Shown: piece after piece, positions 28,630 to 36,698 of the stretch
Numbering within the stretch: the first letter of the stretch is position 1
How the letters are laid out: each line of letters starts with the position of its first letter
Assembly: GCA_023442755.1 (NCBI GenBank)
Contig: JAEZXS010000300.1
Location: forward strand, 1-64,000
Direction of reading: 5' to 3'
Source: Pseudomonadota bacterium
Lineage (GTDB): Bacteria > Desulfobacterota > Syntrophobacteria > Syntrophobacterales > Syntrophobacteraceae
Length of the DNA: 64,000 nucleotides
Translations under genes and position numbers: made by a program
Notes under the pieces: generated by a model
What the model was told of the DNA's origin: nothing
The model's database searches: none
What the model saw: the letters and a program-made list of their open reading frames with translations, nothing else

Positions 28630-28659
28630 AGCCGCACCCGGTGCAGGGCTTTCGTTTTT
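28630..28659 (+). terminator. Terminator of the fliD-fliS operon
   Basis: AGCCGCAC (28630-28637) pairs with GTGCAGGGCT (28641-28650), with one bulge, around a CCG loop, followed by TTCGTTTTT. It is 40 bp after the last flagellar gene and reads in its direction. Confidence 0.6.
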
Positions 28660-28680
28660 GGAGACCCGGCGGCGCATGCA

Positions 28681-28993
28681 CGTCAACTTAATACTTCGTG
28701 CTGATATCCGTTGCCCTATGGATCAAAGCAAATCAACCGCAGAGGCGCCGAGAACGCGGAGGATAAAACGAAAAGTATGGATTTAGCGGTTCACAAAGGC
28801 AGCTCCATTTACCTTACTCTGCGGCCTCTGCCTTCCGCTGTGCAGACACTGAGTCCGCAGAGCTGCAGGGAGCACGCAGAGCGTTCATATCTAATTTTGG
28901 ACAGCCTCATGTGTGCTTCTCGGCGTCCTCTGCGTCTCTGCGGTGGAAGTTTTTTATCTTACCCAACCAATTCTCAAAGTTGCTAAGTTGACG
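28681..28993. repeat. MITE-like element with CGTCAACTTA terminal inverted repeats
   Basis: A 313-bp unit bounded by CGTCAACTTA (28681-28690) and its exact complement TAAGTTGACG (28984-28993). Internally it contains AACCGCAGAGGCGCCGAGAACG near its left side and the inverted module GCGTCCTCTGCGTCTCTGCGG near its right, so it can fold into a long hairpin. No open frame is convincing. It shares ends with 34908-35171 and 17069. The remaining gap to 29227 holds only the hairpin at 29150. Confidence 0.65.
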
Positions 28994-29149
28994 GCTATGA
29001 GCCGGGCCGGGAGCACACCGTGAAAGAATCCTGATCCCTGAACCCCTTGCCTGCGAATGCCGTCCCCGCTTCCTTACCGCTGTCCATTAATGAGCATCAT
29101 CATAATGCTATCTTCCTGTAGACTTTTGCCCCTTTCAGAGCATCTCAAC

Positions 29150-29172
29150 GTAAAGTTTAGCTTTACTTTTTT
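29150..29172 (+). terminator. Small AT-rich hairpin with T6
   Basis: GTAAAG-TTTAG-CTTTAC followed by TTTTTT: a perfect 6-bp stem and T tract 55 bp before the zinc-ribbon gene. It looks like a weak intrinsic terminator or attenuator, but no gene precedes it directly on this strand. Confidence 0.4.
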
Positions 29173-29227
29173 CGGTTTGTGGGCGACAAGATTTCAAAAG
29201 TCATCTGTTTGAAAAGAGGAAGGTTTT

Positions 29228-29479
29228 ATGGTCATCTTCAATAAACCCTTTCCCGTCGAAACAAGCATGTCGGAAGGACAGCAGGGGGGGAGATCCCGTT
29301 CGCCGTCCGGCACATCGGGGAACATTCCCCGGTTCAGAGGGATGCTCATCTGCCGGCGCTGCGAACTGTGCGGCACACGGATCAGCTTCAAAGCCGAAGC
29401 AGATGAAAAAGTCATCCTTAAGTGCCCAGCCTGCCAAAGAGAATACATCTTCCGCGAAAATCGCGAAAATATCGAATAG
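29228..29479 (+). CDS. Small zinc-ribbon protein
   Basis: 83 residues. The second half is a zinc ribbon, CRRCELCGTRISFKAEADEKVILKCPACQREYIF, with CxxC pairs plus one extra Cys; the first half is polar and disordered. It starts after GAGGAAGG. Such ribbons bind nucleic acid or protein partners; the function is unknown. It is followed 157 bp later by the TetR gene. Confidence 0.6.
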   Translation: MVIFNKPFPVETSMSEGQQGGRSRSPSGTSGNIPRFRGMLICRRCELCGTRISFKAEADEKVILKCPACQREYIFRENRENIE

Positions 29480-29576
29480 AAGTCAAACCGTCCGGCAGTT
29501 TTTTCCTCCCGAATGCACCCCGCATTCCATCAACTCTTTGCCGCCATTTTACGTGCCACCCTGGCCGTTTTCCGAT

Positions 29577-29617
29577 TTGACAACCCCCCGGGTTTGCTTA
29601 TAATGACCACCTGGTCA
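29577..29617 (+). promoter_or_regulatory. TetR gene promoter with overlapping operator
   Basis: TTGACA (29577-29582) and TATAAT (29599-29604) are both perfect consensus with 16-bp spacing. The inverted repeat TGACCA-CC-TGGTCA (29604-29617) overlaps the end of the -10 and the start site, 20 bp before the ATG. This is the classic layout of a self-repressing TetR gene. Confidence 0.8.
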
Positions 29618-29636
29618 CTTTTATCGGGAAAACGGC

Positions 29637-30329
29637 ATGGCTCCAAGCGACACCTTCAACAAGCTGGACGAATCCAAGAAGGACAAGATCCTCGACGCCG
29701 CCGTGGATGAGTTTTCAAACCACGGGTTCCGCCAGGCGAGCCTCAACCGCCTGAAAGAGCGGATCGGCATCGCGAAGGGCTCCCTCTTCCAGTACTTCGG
29801 GAGCAAGGAAGGCCTCTTTCACGTCATCTTCGACTATGCGGTCGAACTGGTCAGGCAGGTCCTGCGGCAGGTGAAGCGGGACACCTCCGGGGCGGATTTT
29901 TTCGAGCGGATAAAACAGAGCACGCTGGCCGGAATCGGCTTTATAAAACGGCACCCGCGCATTTACCGCATCTACCTGAAGATGATTTTCCAGGAGGATT
30001 TCCCGCTCAGGGCCGAGTTCCTCCAGCAGGTACACCTGTTTTCGGCCGAATATCTCCGCCCCATCGTGGAAGCGGGAATCGCCAACAAAGAACTGAGGGC
30101 GGACCTCGACCCCGATATGGCCGTCTTCATGCTCGATGCCTTGATGGACCGTTTTCTCCAGGCATATTGCGTGCCGTTCCTGGACGCGGGAGCGCACATC
30201 TACCAGGCGCCCGATGCCGAACTGGAGAAGAAAGTAGATGCCTTCGTGAAGACGCTCCGGCTGGGGATGGGCAACCAGGGGAGCCAAGCCGGCGCCATAG
30301 CCGACGATGCCCGACAGCAACCGGCTTAA
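29637..30329 (+). CDS. TetR/AcrR family transcriptional regulator
   Basis: 230 residues. The N-terminal HTH is DKILDAAVDEFSNHGFRQASLNRLKERIGIAKGSLFQYFGSKEGLFHVIFDYA, the canonical TetR helix set; residues ~60-215 form the ligand domain. Strong promoter and operator immediately upstream show self-repression. No efflux or catabolic gene lies directly next to it; the next gene downstream, mqnE, is separated by a 180-bp repeat, so the regulated target is unclear. Confidence 0.9.
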   Translation: MAPSDTFNKLDESKKDKILDAAVDEFSNHGFRQASLNRLKERIGIAKGSLFQYFGSKEGLFHVIFDYAVELVRQVLRQVKRDTSGADFFERIKQSTLAGIGFIKRHPRIYRIYLKMIFQEDFPLRAEFLQQVHLFSAEYLRPIVEAGIANKELRADLDPDMAVFMLDALMDRFLQAYCVPFLDAGAHIYQAPDAELEKKVDAFVKTLRLGMGNQGSQAGAIADDARQQPA

Positions 30330-30338
30330 TGGTTTTTT

Positions 30339-30515
30339 TGTGGGAGCGGCTTCCAGCCGCGAAGACTGTTGAAAAAGCCCCCAATCCGTCACCCCGACGA
30401 AAGTCGGGGTCCAGAAGTGCTTGAAAACACTGGATTCCGGCTTTCGCCGGAATGACGATCACGATGATTAGAGAGTTTGTCATCAATATGCGAGGCTGCA
30501 AACCTCTCCCGCACA
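30339..30515. repeat. ~180-bp dispersed repeat, copy 2 (inverted relative to 20750)
   Basis: Starts with TGTGGGAGCGGCTTCCAGCC and runs through GACTGTTGAAAAAGC, CAATCCGTCACCCC, GAAAGTCGGGGTCC, AGTGCTTGAAAACACTGG, CCGGCTTTCGCCGGAATGAC, GATCACGATGATTAGAGAG, TTTGTCATCAAT and ends with GAGGCTGCAAACCTCTCCC. Read on the other strand this is the order of the copy at 20750-20935. Confidence 0.75.
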
Positions 30516-30559
30516 CTTACATAAATCGTCCCCCCATGGGCGGACTTTGAGGCTTCAGG

Positions 30560-31675
30560 ATGTTTGAAACAGAGTACTACAGTAACCTGGGTCTGGGGAG
30601 CATCCGCGAGAAGATAGCGGAAGGGGAAAGGCTCGACCTCGAAGACGGGGAGCGCCTCTTCGCCTGCCGCGATCTGAACGCCCTCGGTTCCCTGGCCCAC
30701 CACGTCAGGACAAAGCTCCACGGAAACGCCGCCTTCTACGTCGTCAACCGGCAGATCAACTATTCCAATATCTGCGTGAACGGGTGCCGATTCTGCGCGT
30801 TCAGCAAAAAGAAGGGCGACCCGCTGGGCTTCGAGCTTTCCGAAGCGGAAATCCTCGCAAAGATCGAGGCCATGGGAAACGGACTCACCGAAGTCCATAT
30901 CGTCGGCGGCTGCCACCCCGATCTTTCACTATCCTTTTTCGAAAACCTGCTCCGCAAAATCCAAAACCTGCAGCCGGACAGTTTCATAAAAGCATTTACC
31001 GCCGTGGAGATAGCCCATTTTGCGAAAAAGGAAGGCATTTCCGTGAGGGAAGTACTGCTCCGGCTCAAAGCCGTCGGCCTGAGGATGCTGCCGGGCGGCG
31101 GCGCGGAAGTCTTCAGCGGGCGCATACGCGAGCAGCTCTGCCCGGAAAAATTGGACGGGACGGGCTGGCTCGAAGTGGCCCGACAGGCGCACGAACTCGG
31201 CATCAAGACCAATGCAACCATGCTCTACGGCCATATCGAAACGGAGCGGGAACGGCTCGAGCACATGGCGGCCCTCCGCGAACTCCAGGACAGGACGGGC
31301 GGTTTCGTCTGCTTCATCCCCCTCTCCTTTCAGCCGGCAAACAACGAATTGAGCCACCTGCCCGGCGCCACCGGGATCGACGACCTCAAGACCATAGCCG
31401 TGAGCCGGCTGATGCTGGACAACATCCCGCACGTCAAAGCCTACTGGGTCATGCTCTCCGTCAAGCTCGCCCAGGCGGCCCTCTACTATGGTGCCGACGA
31501 TTTCGACGGCACGGTCGTCGAGGAAAAGATTGGGCACATGGCAGGCGCACAATCCGCGCAGGGCCTGACGCGCTCGGAGATCGAAAGAATCATCCGGGAC
31601 GCCGGCTTTGAACCCGTCGAGCGGGACAGCCTGTTTCGCAGGATAACGCGCGAACCGTCAGGCAGGGCAGAATGA
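30560..31675 (+). CDS. mqnE: Aminofutalosine synthase MqnE
   Basis: 371-residue radical SAM enzyme that joins 3-enolpyruvyl-benzoate (from MqnA) with SAM-derived adenosyl to give aminofutalosine in the futalosine menaquinone pathway. The cluster motif is CVNGCRFCAFSKKKGD near residue 72; YVVNRQINYSNIC precedes it, and GGCHPDLSLSFFE, MLPGGGAEVFS and NATMLYGHIE follow in family order. It overlaps mqnC by four bases. The pairing with MqnC in tandem, with no MqnB nucleosidase here, fits the aminodeoxyfutalosine branch. Confidence 0.93.
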   Translation: MFETEYYSNLGLGSIREKIAEGERLDLEDGERLFACRDLNALGSLAHHVRTKLHGNAAFYVVNRQINYSNICVNGCRFCAFSKKKGDPLGFELSEAEILAKIEAMGNGLTEVHIVGGCHPDLSLSFFENLLRKIQNLQPDSFIKAFTAVEIAHFAKKEGISVREVLLRLKAVGLRMLPGGGAEVFSGRIREQLCPEKLDGTGWLEVARQAHELGIKTNATMLYGHIETERERLEHMAALRELQDRTGGFVCFIPLSFQPANNELSHLPGATGIDDLKTIAVSRLMLDNIPHVKAYWVMLSVKLAQAALYYGADDFDGTVVEEKIGHMAGAQSAQGLTRSEIERIIRDAGFEPVERDSLFRRITREPSGRAE

Positions 31676-32706
31676 TGACCGAAAACGGCAGACTCGATTT
31701 CGACCAGGCCCGGCACCTTTATCAAAACGCCGACTTCCACACGCTCGGGCGTATGGCGCACGCCATGCGCATGAAAAAACACCCCGAGCCGATAGTCAGC
31801 TATGTCGTCGACCGCAATATCAACTATTCCAACGTCTGCGTCTGCGGGTGTCGCTTCTGCGCATTCTTCCGGCCGCCCGGACACCCGGAATGCTATGTCC
31901 TGACTCAAAGCGAACTGGCCGCGAAAATCGAGGAGACCCTCAGCCTTGGCGGAACCCAGATCCTCATGCAGGGCGGCCATCACCCCGACCTGCCACTCTC
32001 TTTCTACGAGGATATGCTGAAATTCATCAAGTCGAATTTCCCCATCCACGTCCATGCGTTTTCTCCTCCGGAAATCGTCTATTTCGCCAGACTGGAGGGC
32101 ATAGGAACGGCGGAGGTGATTTCCCGGCTGAGGGCCGCCGGCCTCGATTCCATCCCCGGCGGCGGGGCCGAGATCCTCGTCGATTCCGTCAGGAAGCGGG
32201 TGTCTCCCCGCAAGTGCTCTGCCGGCGAATGGCTGGGGGTCATGGAAAAAGCGCACCGCCAGGGGCTTCGCACCACGGCGACGATGATGTTCGGCCATGA
32301 AGAAGAACCCCGGGACAGGCTGGAGCACCTGTTCGCCCTGCGCGACCTCCAGGACAGGACCGGCGGGTTCACCGCCTTCATCCCCTGGGCCTTTCAGCCG
32401 ACGAATACCGCCATCGACAGGGAACCCGAAACGGCCGTGGCCTACCTGCGGCTGCTCGCAGTCTCGCGGCTCGTCCTCGATAATTTCGACAATATCCAGG
32501 CCTCCTGGGTGACCATGGGACCGAAAATAGCCCAGGCGGCACTCTTTTTCGGTGCCAATGACTTCGGGTCCACCATGATCGAGGAAAACGTCGTTGCGGC
32601 CGCCGGCGTGTGCTTCCGGCTCTCCATCGACGAGATAAGAAGATGCATCCAAACCGCGGGCTTCCAGCCGCGGCAACGGACCATGGCATACGAATGGGTG
32701 GAATGA
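31672..32706 (+). CDS. mqnC: Cyclic dehypoxanthine futalosine synthase MqnC
   Basis: 344-residue radical SAM enzyme that cyclises dehypoxanthine futalosine. The motif is CVCGCRFCAFFRPPGHPE; QGGHHPDLPLSFYEDM and SIPGGGAEILVDSVRKRVSPRKC are MqnC-specific. It overlaps the mqnE stop (ATGATG), so translation is coupled. Paralogous to mqnE, with which it shares the fold and about the same length; the two are distinguished by the PRK/SPRKC block and the SxxEW region (AGEWLGVME). Confidence 0.93.
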   Translation: MMTENGRLDFDQARHLYQNADFHTLGRMAHAMRMKKHPEPIVSYVVDRNINYSNVCVCGCRFCAFFRPPGHPECYVLTQSELAAKIEETLSLGGTQILMQGGHHPDLPLSFYEDMLKFIKSNFPIHVHAFSPPEIVYFARLEGIGTAEVISRLRAAGLDSIPGGGAEILVDSVRKRVSPRKCSAGEWLGVMEKAHRQGLRTTATMMFGHEEEPRDRLEHLFALRDLQDRTGGFTAFIPWAFQPTNTAIDREPETAVAYLRLLAVSRLVLDNFDNIQASWVTMGPKIAQAALFFGANDFGSTMIEENVVAAAGVCFRLSIDEIRRCIQTAGFQPRQRTMAYEWVE

Positions 32707-32731
32707 CGCCGCCCCGCCGTCGAGGCCAGTG

Positions 32732-33979
32732 ATGAACGAATCGCCCGCGAAAACTCCGAGTCCGATCCTGCACAGAGCGGCATGGATCGTGCCCGTCACT
32801 TCCCCGCCCATTCCGGACGGGGCTGTTCTCGTCCAGGGCGGACGCATCCTCGCAACGGGCCCTTTCAATCAGATCCGCAACGAATGCCCCGCGGGAACCC
32901 GGCTCGAGGACCACGGCGATGCCGCTGTCATCCCCGCCCTGGTCAATGCGCATACCCATCTCGAATTGTCTGCCTTCAAAGGGGCGATAGCTTTTCCCCG
33001 GGAAGGTTTTCCCGACTGGCTCGGCGCATTTCTCTCCCTGCGCTCGGACACGCCGCCGGAGGCCATAGCCGAAGGCCTTCGCCTGGGCGATCGAGAACTA
33101 CCGGACTGCGGAACGGCGCTCTGCGGCGATATCACCAACACGGTCCCGGCAGCCGGCGCCTCGGAATCGGCCCTGCCGGAAAAACAGGTGTTTTTCGAAC
33201 TCCTGGGCTTCCACTGCAAATCGATAGCCGAGGCCGTTCCGGCCGGCCTTGAATCGCTTGCCGATTCCCCGCGCCTTGCCATGGTCCCGCATTCTGTCTA
33301 TTCCGTCTCTCCCGAAGTGATACGGGAGGCAAAAGCAGGGACACGCGCCCGCGGCCTGCCGTTCAGCATTCACACGGCCGAGCACCGGGAAGAAATGGAA
33401 TTTTTGGAAAAAGGAACCGGCTTCTGCCGTGACCTGCTCGAAAAGCTCGGGCGCTGGAATCCCGGCTGGACCGCTCCCGGCACGACACCCGTCCGGTATC
33501 TGGACGCACTTGGAGTCCTGGACCGAAACACCATCCTCGTGCACGCGGTTCACATGACGGAACCCGACTGGGAAACGGCGGCAAAACGGGGCTGCACCAT
33601 CTGCTTCTGCCCGAGAAGCAACCGGAACCTGAACGCAGGCAGGCCGGACCTCGAAAAGGCCCTCTCCCTCGGTATCCCGGCCGCGCTCGGAACGGACAGC
33701 CTCGCCAGCAACACCGATCTCGACCTCTTCCGGGAAGCGGCATTCGTGATGGAAAACTACCCCGCAATCCGTCCCGAATCGATCCTGGAGATGATCACGC
33801 GCAACCCCGCCGGGGCGCTCGGACGCACCGCAGATTTCGGAAGCATCGACCCGGGCGGGAAAGCCGCGCTCCTTGCAGTCCGCGTCGAACCCGGGCTGAA
33901 GACATCCGGACTTGTTGCAGCTCTTCTTCATTTCGGCTCAAAAGGAAACTGGAAATGGGTGAATCCGGCACAAAACTGA
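32732..33979 (+). CDS. Aminodeoxyfutalosine deaminase-like amidohydrolase
   Basis: 415 residues of the COG0402 amidohydrolase family: VIPALVNAHTHLELSAFKG carries the first HxH metal ligands, FSIHTAEHREEMEFL the third His region, LVHAVHMTEPDW the fourth, and ALGTDSLASNTDLD the metal-binding Asp. In the futalosine pathway an enzyme of this family deaminates aminofutalosine to futalosine (sometimes called MqnX). Position between mqnC and mqnA supports that job. ATG 32732 is preferred over GTG 32729. It overlaps mqnA by 25 bases. Confidence 0.88.
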   Translation: MNESPAKTPSPILHRAAWIVPVTSPPIPDGAVLVQGGRILATGPFNQIRNECPAGTRLEDHGDAAVIPALVNAHTHLELSAFKGAIAFPREGFPDWLGAFLSLRSDTPPEAIAEGLRLGDRELPDCGTALCGDITNTVPAAGASESALPEKQVFFELLGFHCKSIAEAVPAGLESLADSPRLAMVPHSVYSVSPEVIREAKAGTRARGLPFSIHTAEHREEMEFLEKGTGFCRDLLEKLGRWNPGWTAPGTTPVRYLDALGVLDRNTILVHAVHMTEPDWETAAKRGCTICFCPRSNRNLNAGRPDLEKALSLGIPAALGTDSLASNTDLDLFREAAFVMENYPAIRPESILEMITRNPAGALGRTADFGSIDPGGKAALLAVRVEPGLKTSGLVAALLHFGSKGNWKWVNPAQN

Positions 33980-34815
33980 ACCTGGGAAGAATCGGTTTTC
34001 TCAACGTGCTCCCGATCTACTATCCGCTCGAAAACGGTATCGTGTCCCACCCGTTCGAAATCGTCGCAGGGGTTCCGTCCTGCCTGAACGGACTCGTCGC
34101 AAAGGGAGAGCTGGATATCAGCCCCGTATCGTCCATCGAATACGCAAGGCGGGCCGGCCGGTACTATATCGTGCCGGACCTCTCCATCAGCTCCTTCGGC
34201 GAGGTGCGAAGCGTACTCCTGCTCAGCAGGTACCCGGTCGAGCAGCTCTCCGGCAAGAAAATCCTGGTAAGCACCCATTCCCATACCTCCATCGGGCTTC
34301 TCAAAATTCTGTGTAAACTGCGCTACGGCATAGACCCCGTCTTCGAATCGGGAACCTTCTCCGACCGCACCGAACAGGACGGCGAACCCGACGCATGCCT
34401 CACCATCGGGGACGAGGCGCTGCGCCTCAACCGCGTCCATATCTATCCCCACGTCCTCGACATGGGCCAGGCCTGGTACGACTGGACCGGCCTCCCCTTC
34501 GTCTTCGCCGTCTGGGTCGTGCGTAAAAAAGCGGTGGCGCAGAAAAACGGCGAAATCGATGCCGCCATCGAAGCCCTCATCGCTTCCAAAAGATGGGGGT
34601 GCTCGAACATGGAATACATATGCGAACACGCCGCCCGGTCCGGCGTGCTCGAAATCGACGCCCTGCGTGAATACTACCGGTGCCTGCAATACGATCTGAA
34701 CGAAAACGAAAGAAAAGGCCTGGAACTGTTCTATTCCTATCTCCACCGGATCGGGGAACTGGCCCGGGCCCCGCGGCTCGAAGTGTATACCTCCTCACTG
34801 GCCTCCGTGGCGTGA
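33955..34815 (+). CDS. mqnA: Chorismate dehydratase MqnA
   Basis: 286 residues of the periplasmic-binding-protein-like MqnA family that dehydrates chorismate to 3-enolpyruvyl-benzoate, the first futalosine step. Typical blocks: LGRIGFLNVLPIYYPLENG, LDISPVSSIEYARRAGRYYIVPDLSISSFGEVRSVLLLSR, STHSHTSIGLLKILC and DACLTIGDEALR. The start overlaps the deaminase gene. MqnD and the nucleosidase are not in the window and must be elsewhere. Confidence 0.93.
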   Translation: MGESGTKLNLGRIGFLNVLPIYYPLENGIVSHPFEIVAGVPSCLNGLVAKGELDISPVSSIEYARRAGRYYIVPDLSISSFGEVRSVLLLSRYPVEQLSGKKILVSTHSHTSIGLLKILCKLRYGIDPVFESGTFSDRTEQDGEPDACLTIGDEALRLNRVHIYPHVLDMGQAWYDWTGLPFVFAVWVVRKKAVAQKNGEIDAAIEALIASKRWGCSNMEYICEHAARSGVLEIDALREYYRCLQYDLNENERKGLELFYSYLHRIGELARAPRLEVYTSSLASVA

Positions 34816-34852
34816 GGATCTGACGCAAGTGAGCGTTTGAAAGCATAAAAGA

Positions 34853-34874
34853 GCGGGGGAGTCGTCTCCCCCGC
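34853..34874. terminator. GC-rich hairpin after mqnA
   Basis: GCGGGGGAG-TCGT-CTCCCCCGC, a perfect 9-bp stem with tetraloop, 37 bp after mqnA. On the plus strand it is followed by C-rich sequence with no T tract; on the minus strand by TCTTTTATG. It likely ends the mqn operon, perhaps with Rho or bidirectionally. Confidence 0.5.
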
Positions 34875-34907
34875 GCCCCCCGGCATATTCGGCCGGACGC
34901 GCATTGC

Positions 34908-35171
34908 CGTCAACTTAACAGGAACAAGCCGCGAAGAAGTACCGAATAATTTCAGTACTTGTGGGAGCGGCTTGCAGCCGCGATCATGCGGAGCACATTG
35001 AATTAGGATAGCCATAAGTTTTTCTTTTCCCTCGCGAAGCCGCGAAGACGCGAAGAAAAGCCTGGGGAAAATGAGTTCAGTCTGCCTGAAAAGTTTCTAA
35101 AGGATCGGGGCTGGAAGCCTTTCCCACAGCAGTTCAGACCTCGCGGCGGTTACGTAATGCTAAAGTTGACG
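34908..35171. repeat. MITE-like composite repeat with CGTCAACTTAA ends
   Basis: A 264-bp unit from CGTCAACTTAA (34908-34918) to TAAAGTTGACG (35161-35171), imperfect inverted ends (10/11). Inside: GAACAAGCCGCGAAGAAGTA, the palindrome GTGGGAGCGGCTTGCAGCC (34961 on), CTCGCGAAGCCGCGAAGACG, and AAAATGAGTTCAGTCTGCC. Its first ~200 bp recur inverted at 62958-63196. No coding sequence. Confidence 0.7.
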
Positions 35172-35183
35172 CGCATGCGCGAC

Positions 35184-35230
35184 GCGTGGGGGTGTGGAGG
35201 TGACGCCGGCGGCGTTATCCCCACGCTTTT
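35184..35230. repeat. Inverted repeat, left of the ADH synthase-ubiX pair
   Basis: About 45 bp (GCGTGGGGGTGTGGAGGTGA..., then GCCGGCGGCGTTATCCCCAC). Its reverse complement is found with about three mismatches at 36654-36698, right after ubiX, so the two-gene unit is flanked by inverted copies. Confidence 0.7.
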
Positions 35231-35255
35231 GATTTGTTCGTAGAAAGGGGCGAAT

Positions 35256-36077
35256 ATGAGCGGAAAGGCTTTGCGGCTGAAGAGGATCGTGTCGCCGGTC
35301 GATGGGCGCGCCGTGATATTTCCCCTGGACCACGGCGTGAGCTGGGGGCCGCTGCCCGGCCTGGAGCGCATAGCAGGCGTTATCGACACGGGGGTGAAGG
35401 CCGGGGCGGACGCGATTGTCCTGCACAAGGGAATGCTGCGGTGCCTGGAGCCGGCGCGGGGTGCTCTGCCGGGGATTATCATGCATCTTTCGGCCAGCAC
35501 CAGCATGGGGCCGGCTTTTTATCACAAGATACTTGCGGGGAGTGTGGAAGAGGCGGTCAGGCGCGGTGCGGATGCGGTTTCCGTCCAGGTGACCCTGGGC
35601 GATACCCGCGAGCCCGAAATGCTGCGCGACCTGGGGCGCGTCGGGCGGTCCTGCGAGGAATGGCAGATACCGCTGCTTGTCATGGCGTATGCGGGTGGCG
35701 ACCGGATGCAGGCGTCCGCCACGGGCGCGGATATCGCGCATGCCGCGCGCGTTGCGGCCGAACTGGGCGCGGACGTAATCAAGATTCCATTTCCCGGCGA
35801 CTACGACCAGTTGGCGGGAATCGTTTCCGGGCTGCCGGTGCCGGTGGTGATCGCGGGAGGAAGTCCCTCGGGGGGAATCGACTGCTTCCTCGAACGCATC
35901 GAGATGAGCGTCAAGGCGGGTGCGGCAGGAGTTGCGGCCGGGCGGGGAATCTTTCAGCATGAAGACACGGGAGCGATTTTGCGTGCCGTCTGCGATATAA
36001 TTCACCGAGGGGTTTCGGCCGGAAAAATTATGGAAGACATGCAGGCGAAAGCGAAGACGTGGACAAAGCGAACCTGA
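35256..36077 (+). CDS. 2-amino-3,7-dideoxy-D-threo-hept-6-ulosonate synthase-like aldolase
   Basis: 273 residues of the DhnA/LsrF class I aldolase family. PLDHGVSWGPLPG carries the catalytic Asp, HLSASTSMGP is the block typical of ADH synthase rather than fructose-bisphosphate aldolase, LVMAYAGG carries the Tyr and ADVIKIPFPGD the Schiff-base Lys. ADH synthase starts the archaeal-type route to dehydroquinate, used also by some sulphate-reducing Deltaproteobacteria. The partner AroB' is not in the window. It overlaps ubiX by 19 bases. Its product feeds chorismate and hence the mqn genes upstream, an attractive but inferred link. Confidence 0.82.
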   Translation: MSGKALRLKRIVSPVDGRAVIFPLDHGVSWGPLPGLERIAGVIDTGVKAGADAIVLHKGMLRCLEPARGALPGIIMHLSASTSMGPAFYHKILAGSVEEAVRRGADAVSVQVTLGDTREPEMLRDLGRVGRSCEEWQIPLLVMAYAGGDRMQASATGADIAHAARVAAELGADVIKIPFPGDYDQLAGIVSGLPVPVVIAGGSPSGGIDCFLERIEMSVKAGAAGVAAGRGIFQHEDTGAILRAVCDIIHRGVSAGKIMEDMQAKAKTWTKRT

Positions 36078-36640
36078 TAATCGCAATAACAGGGGCAAGC
36101 GGCGCGCCGTATGCCGGGATGCTGCTCCACTCCATCCCCCGCGACCGGTACGATGTCCACCTCGTCGCCTCCGAAGCGGGAAAGCTCGTCTACCGGCTCG
36201 AGACGGACCGGGACCTGGAAGAGGACATTCCGGCCGGAGTTCGTCTTTACGACGAAAAGGATTTTGCCGCACCCTTCGCCAGCGGGTCCTTCCCCTGCGC
36301 CGGGATGGTGGTCGTCCCGTGCACGATGGGCACCCTGGGCGCAATCGCCGGCGGACTTTCCCACAATCTCATCCACCGCGCCGCCGACGTCTGCCTCAAA
36401 GAACGTCGCCCCCTCATCCTGGTCGTCCGGGAAACACCTCTCAACCGCATCCATCTTTCCAATATGCTCCGGGCTTCGGAAGCCGGCGCCGTGATCCTTC
36501 CCGCCATGCCCGGCTTCTACCACAAGCCGCAATCCGTTCACGATATCGTCGGTTTCGTCGTCGCCCGCATCCTCGACCAACTGCGCATCCCCCACAACAT
36601 CGTCCCGCCCTGGGAAGGGCCGAAGTCGATGCTGGTGTGA
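36059..36640 (+). CDS. ubiX: Flavin prenyltransferase UbiX
   Basis: 193 residues: IIAITGASGAPYAGMLLHS is the N-terminal FMN loop, VVVPCTMGTLGAIAGGLSHNLIHRAADVCLKERRPLILVVRETPLN the central signature, and LPAMPGFYHKPQSVHDIVGFVVARILDQL the C-terminal block. UbiX makes prenylated FMN for UbiD decarboxylases. The GTG start lies within the end of the aldolase gene. Next to the mqn operon it may serve the UbiD-like decarboxylation late in menaquinone synthesis; no ubiD is in the window. Confidence 0.92.
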   Translation: MDKANLIIAITGASGAPYAGMLLHSIPRDRYDVHLVASEAGKLVYRLETDRDLEEDIPAGVRLYDEKDFAAPFASGSFPCAGMVVVPCTMGTLGAIAGGLSHNLIHRAADVCLKERRPLILVVRETPLNRIHLSNMLRASEAGAVILPAMPGFYHKPQSVHDIVGFVVARILDQLRIPHNIVPPWEGPKSMLV

Positions 36641-36653
36641 AGCAAAACCCCAA

Positions 36654-36698
36654 AAAACGCGGGGATAACGCCGCCGGCGTCACCCCCACACCCCCATC
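36654..36698. repeat. Inverted repeat, right of the ADH synthase-ubiX pair
   Basis: Contains GGGGATAACGCCGCCGGCGT, the reverse complement of the left copy at 35184-35230. Just downstream (about 36747-36760) is a palindrome CCGCGCATGCGCGG, related to CGCGCATGCGCG near the left copy. The rest of 36641-37016 has no gene. Confidence 0.7.

Noticed and set aside
28526..28986. Two small plus-strand frames in the gap after the flagellar operon
   Set aside because: They lie in a MITE-like repeat and a terminator.
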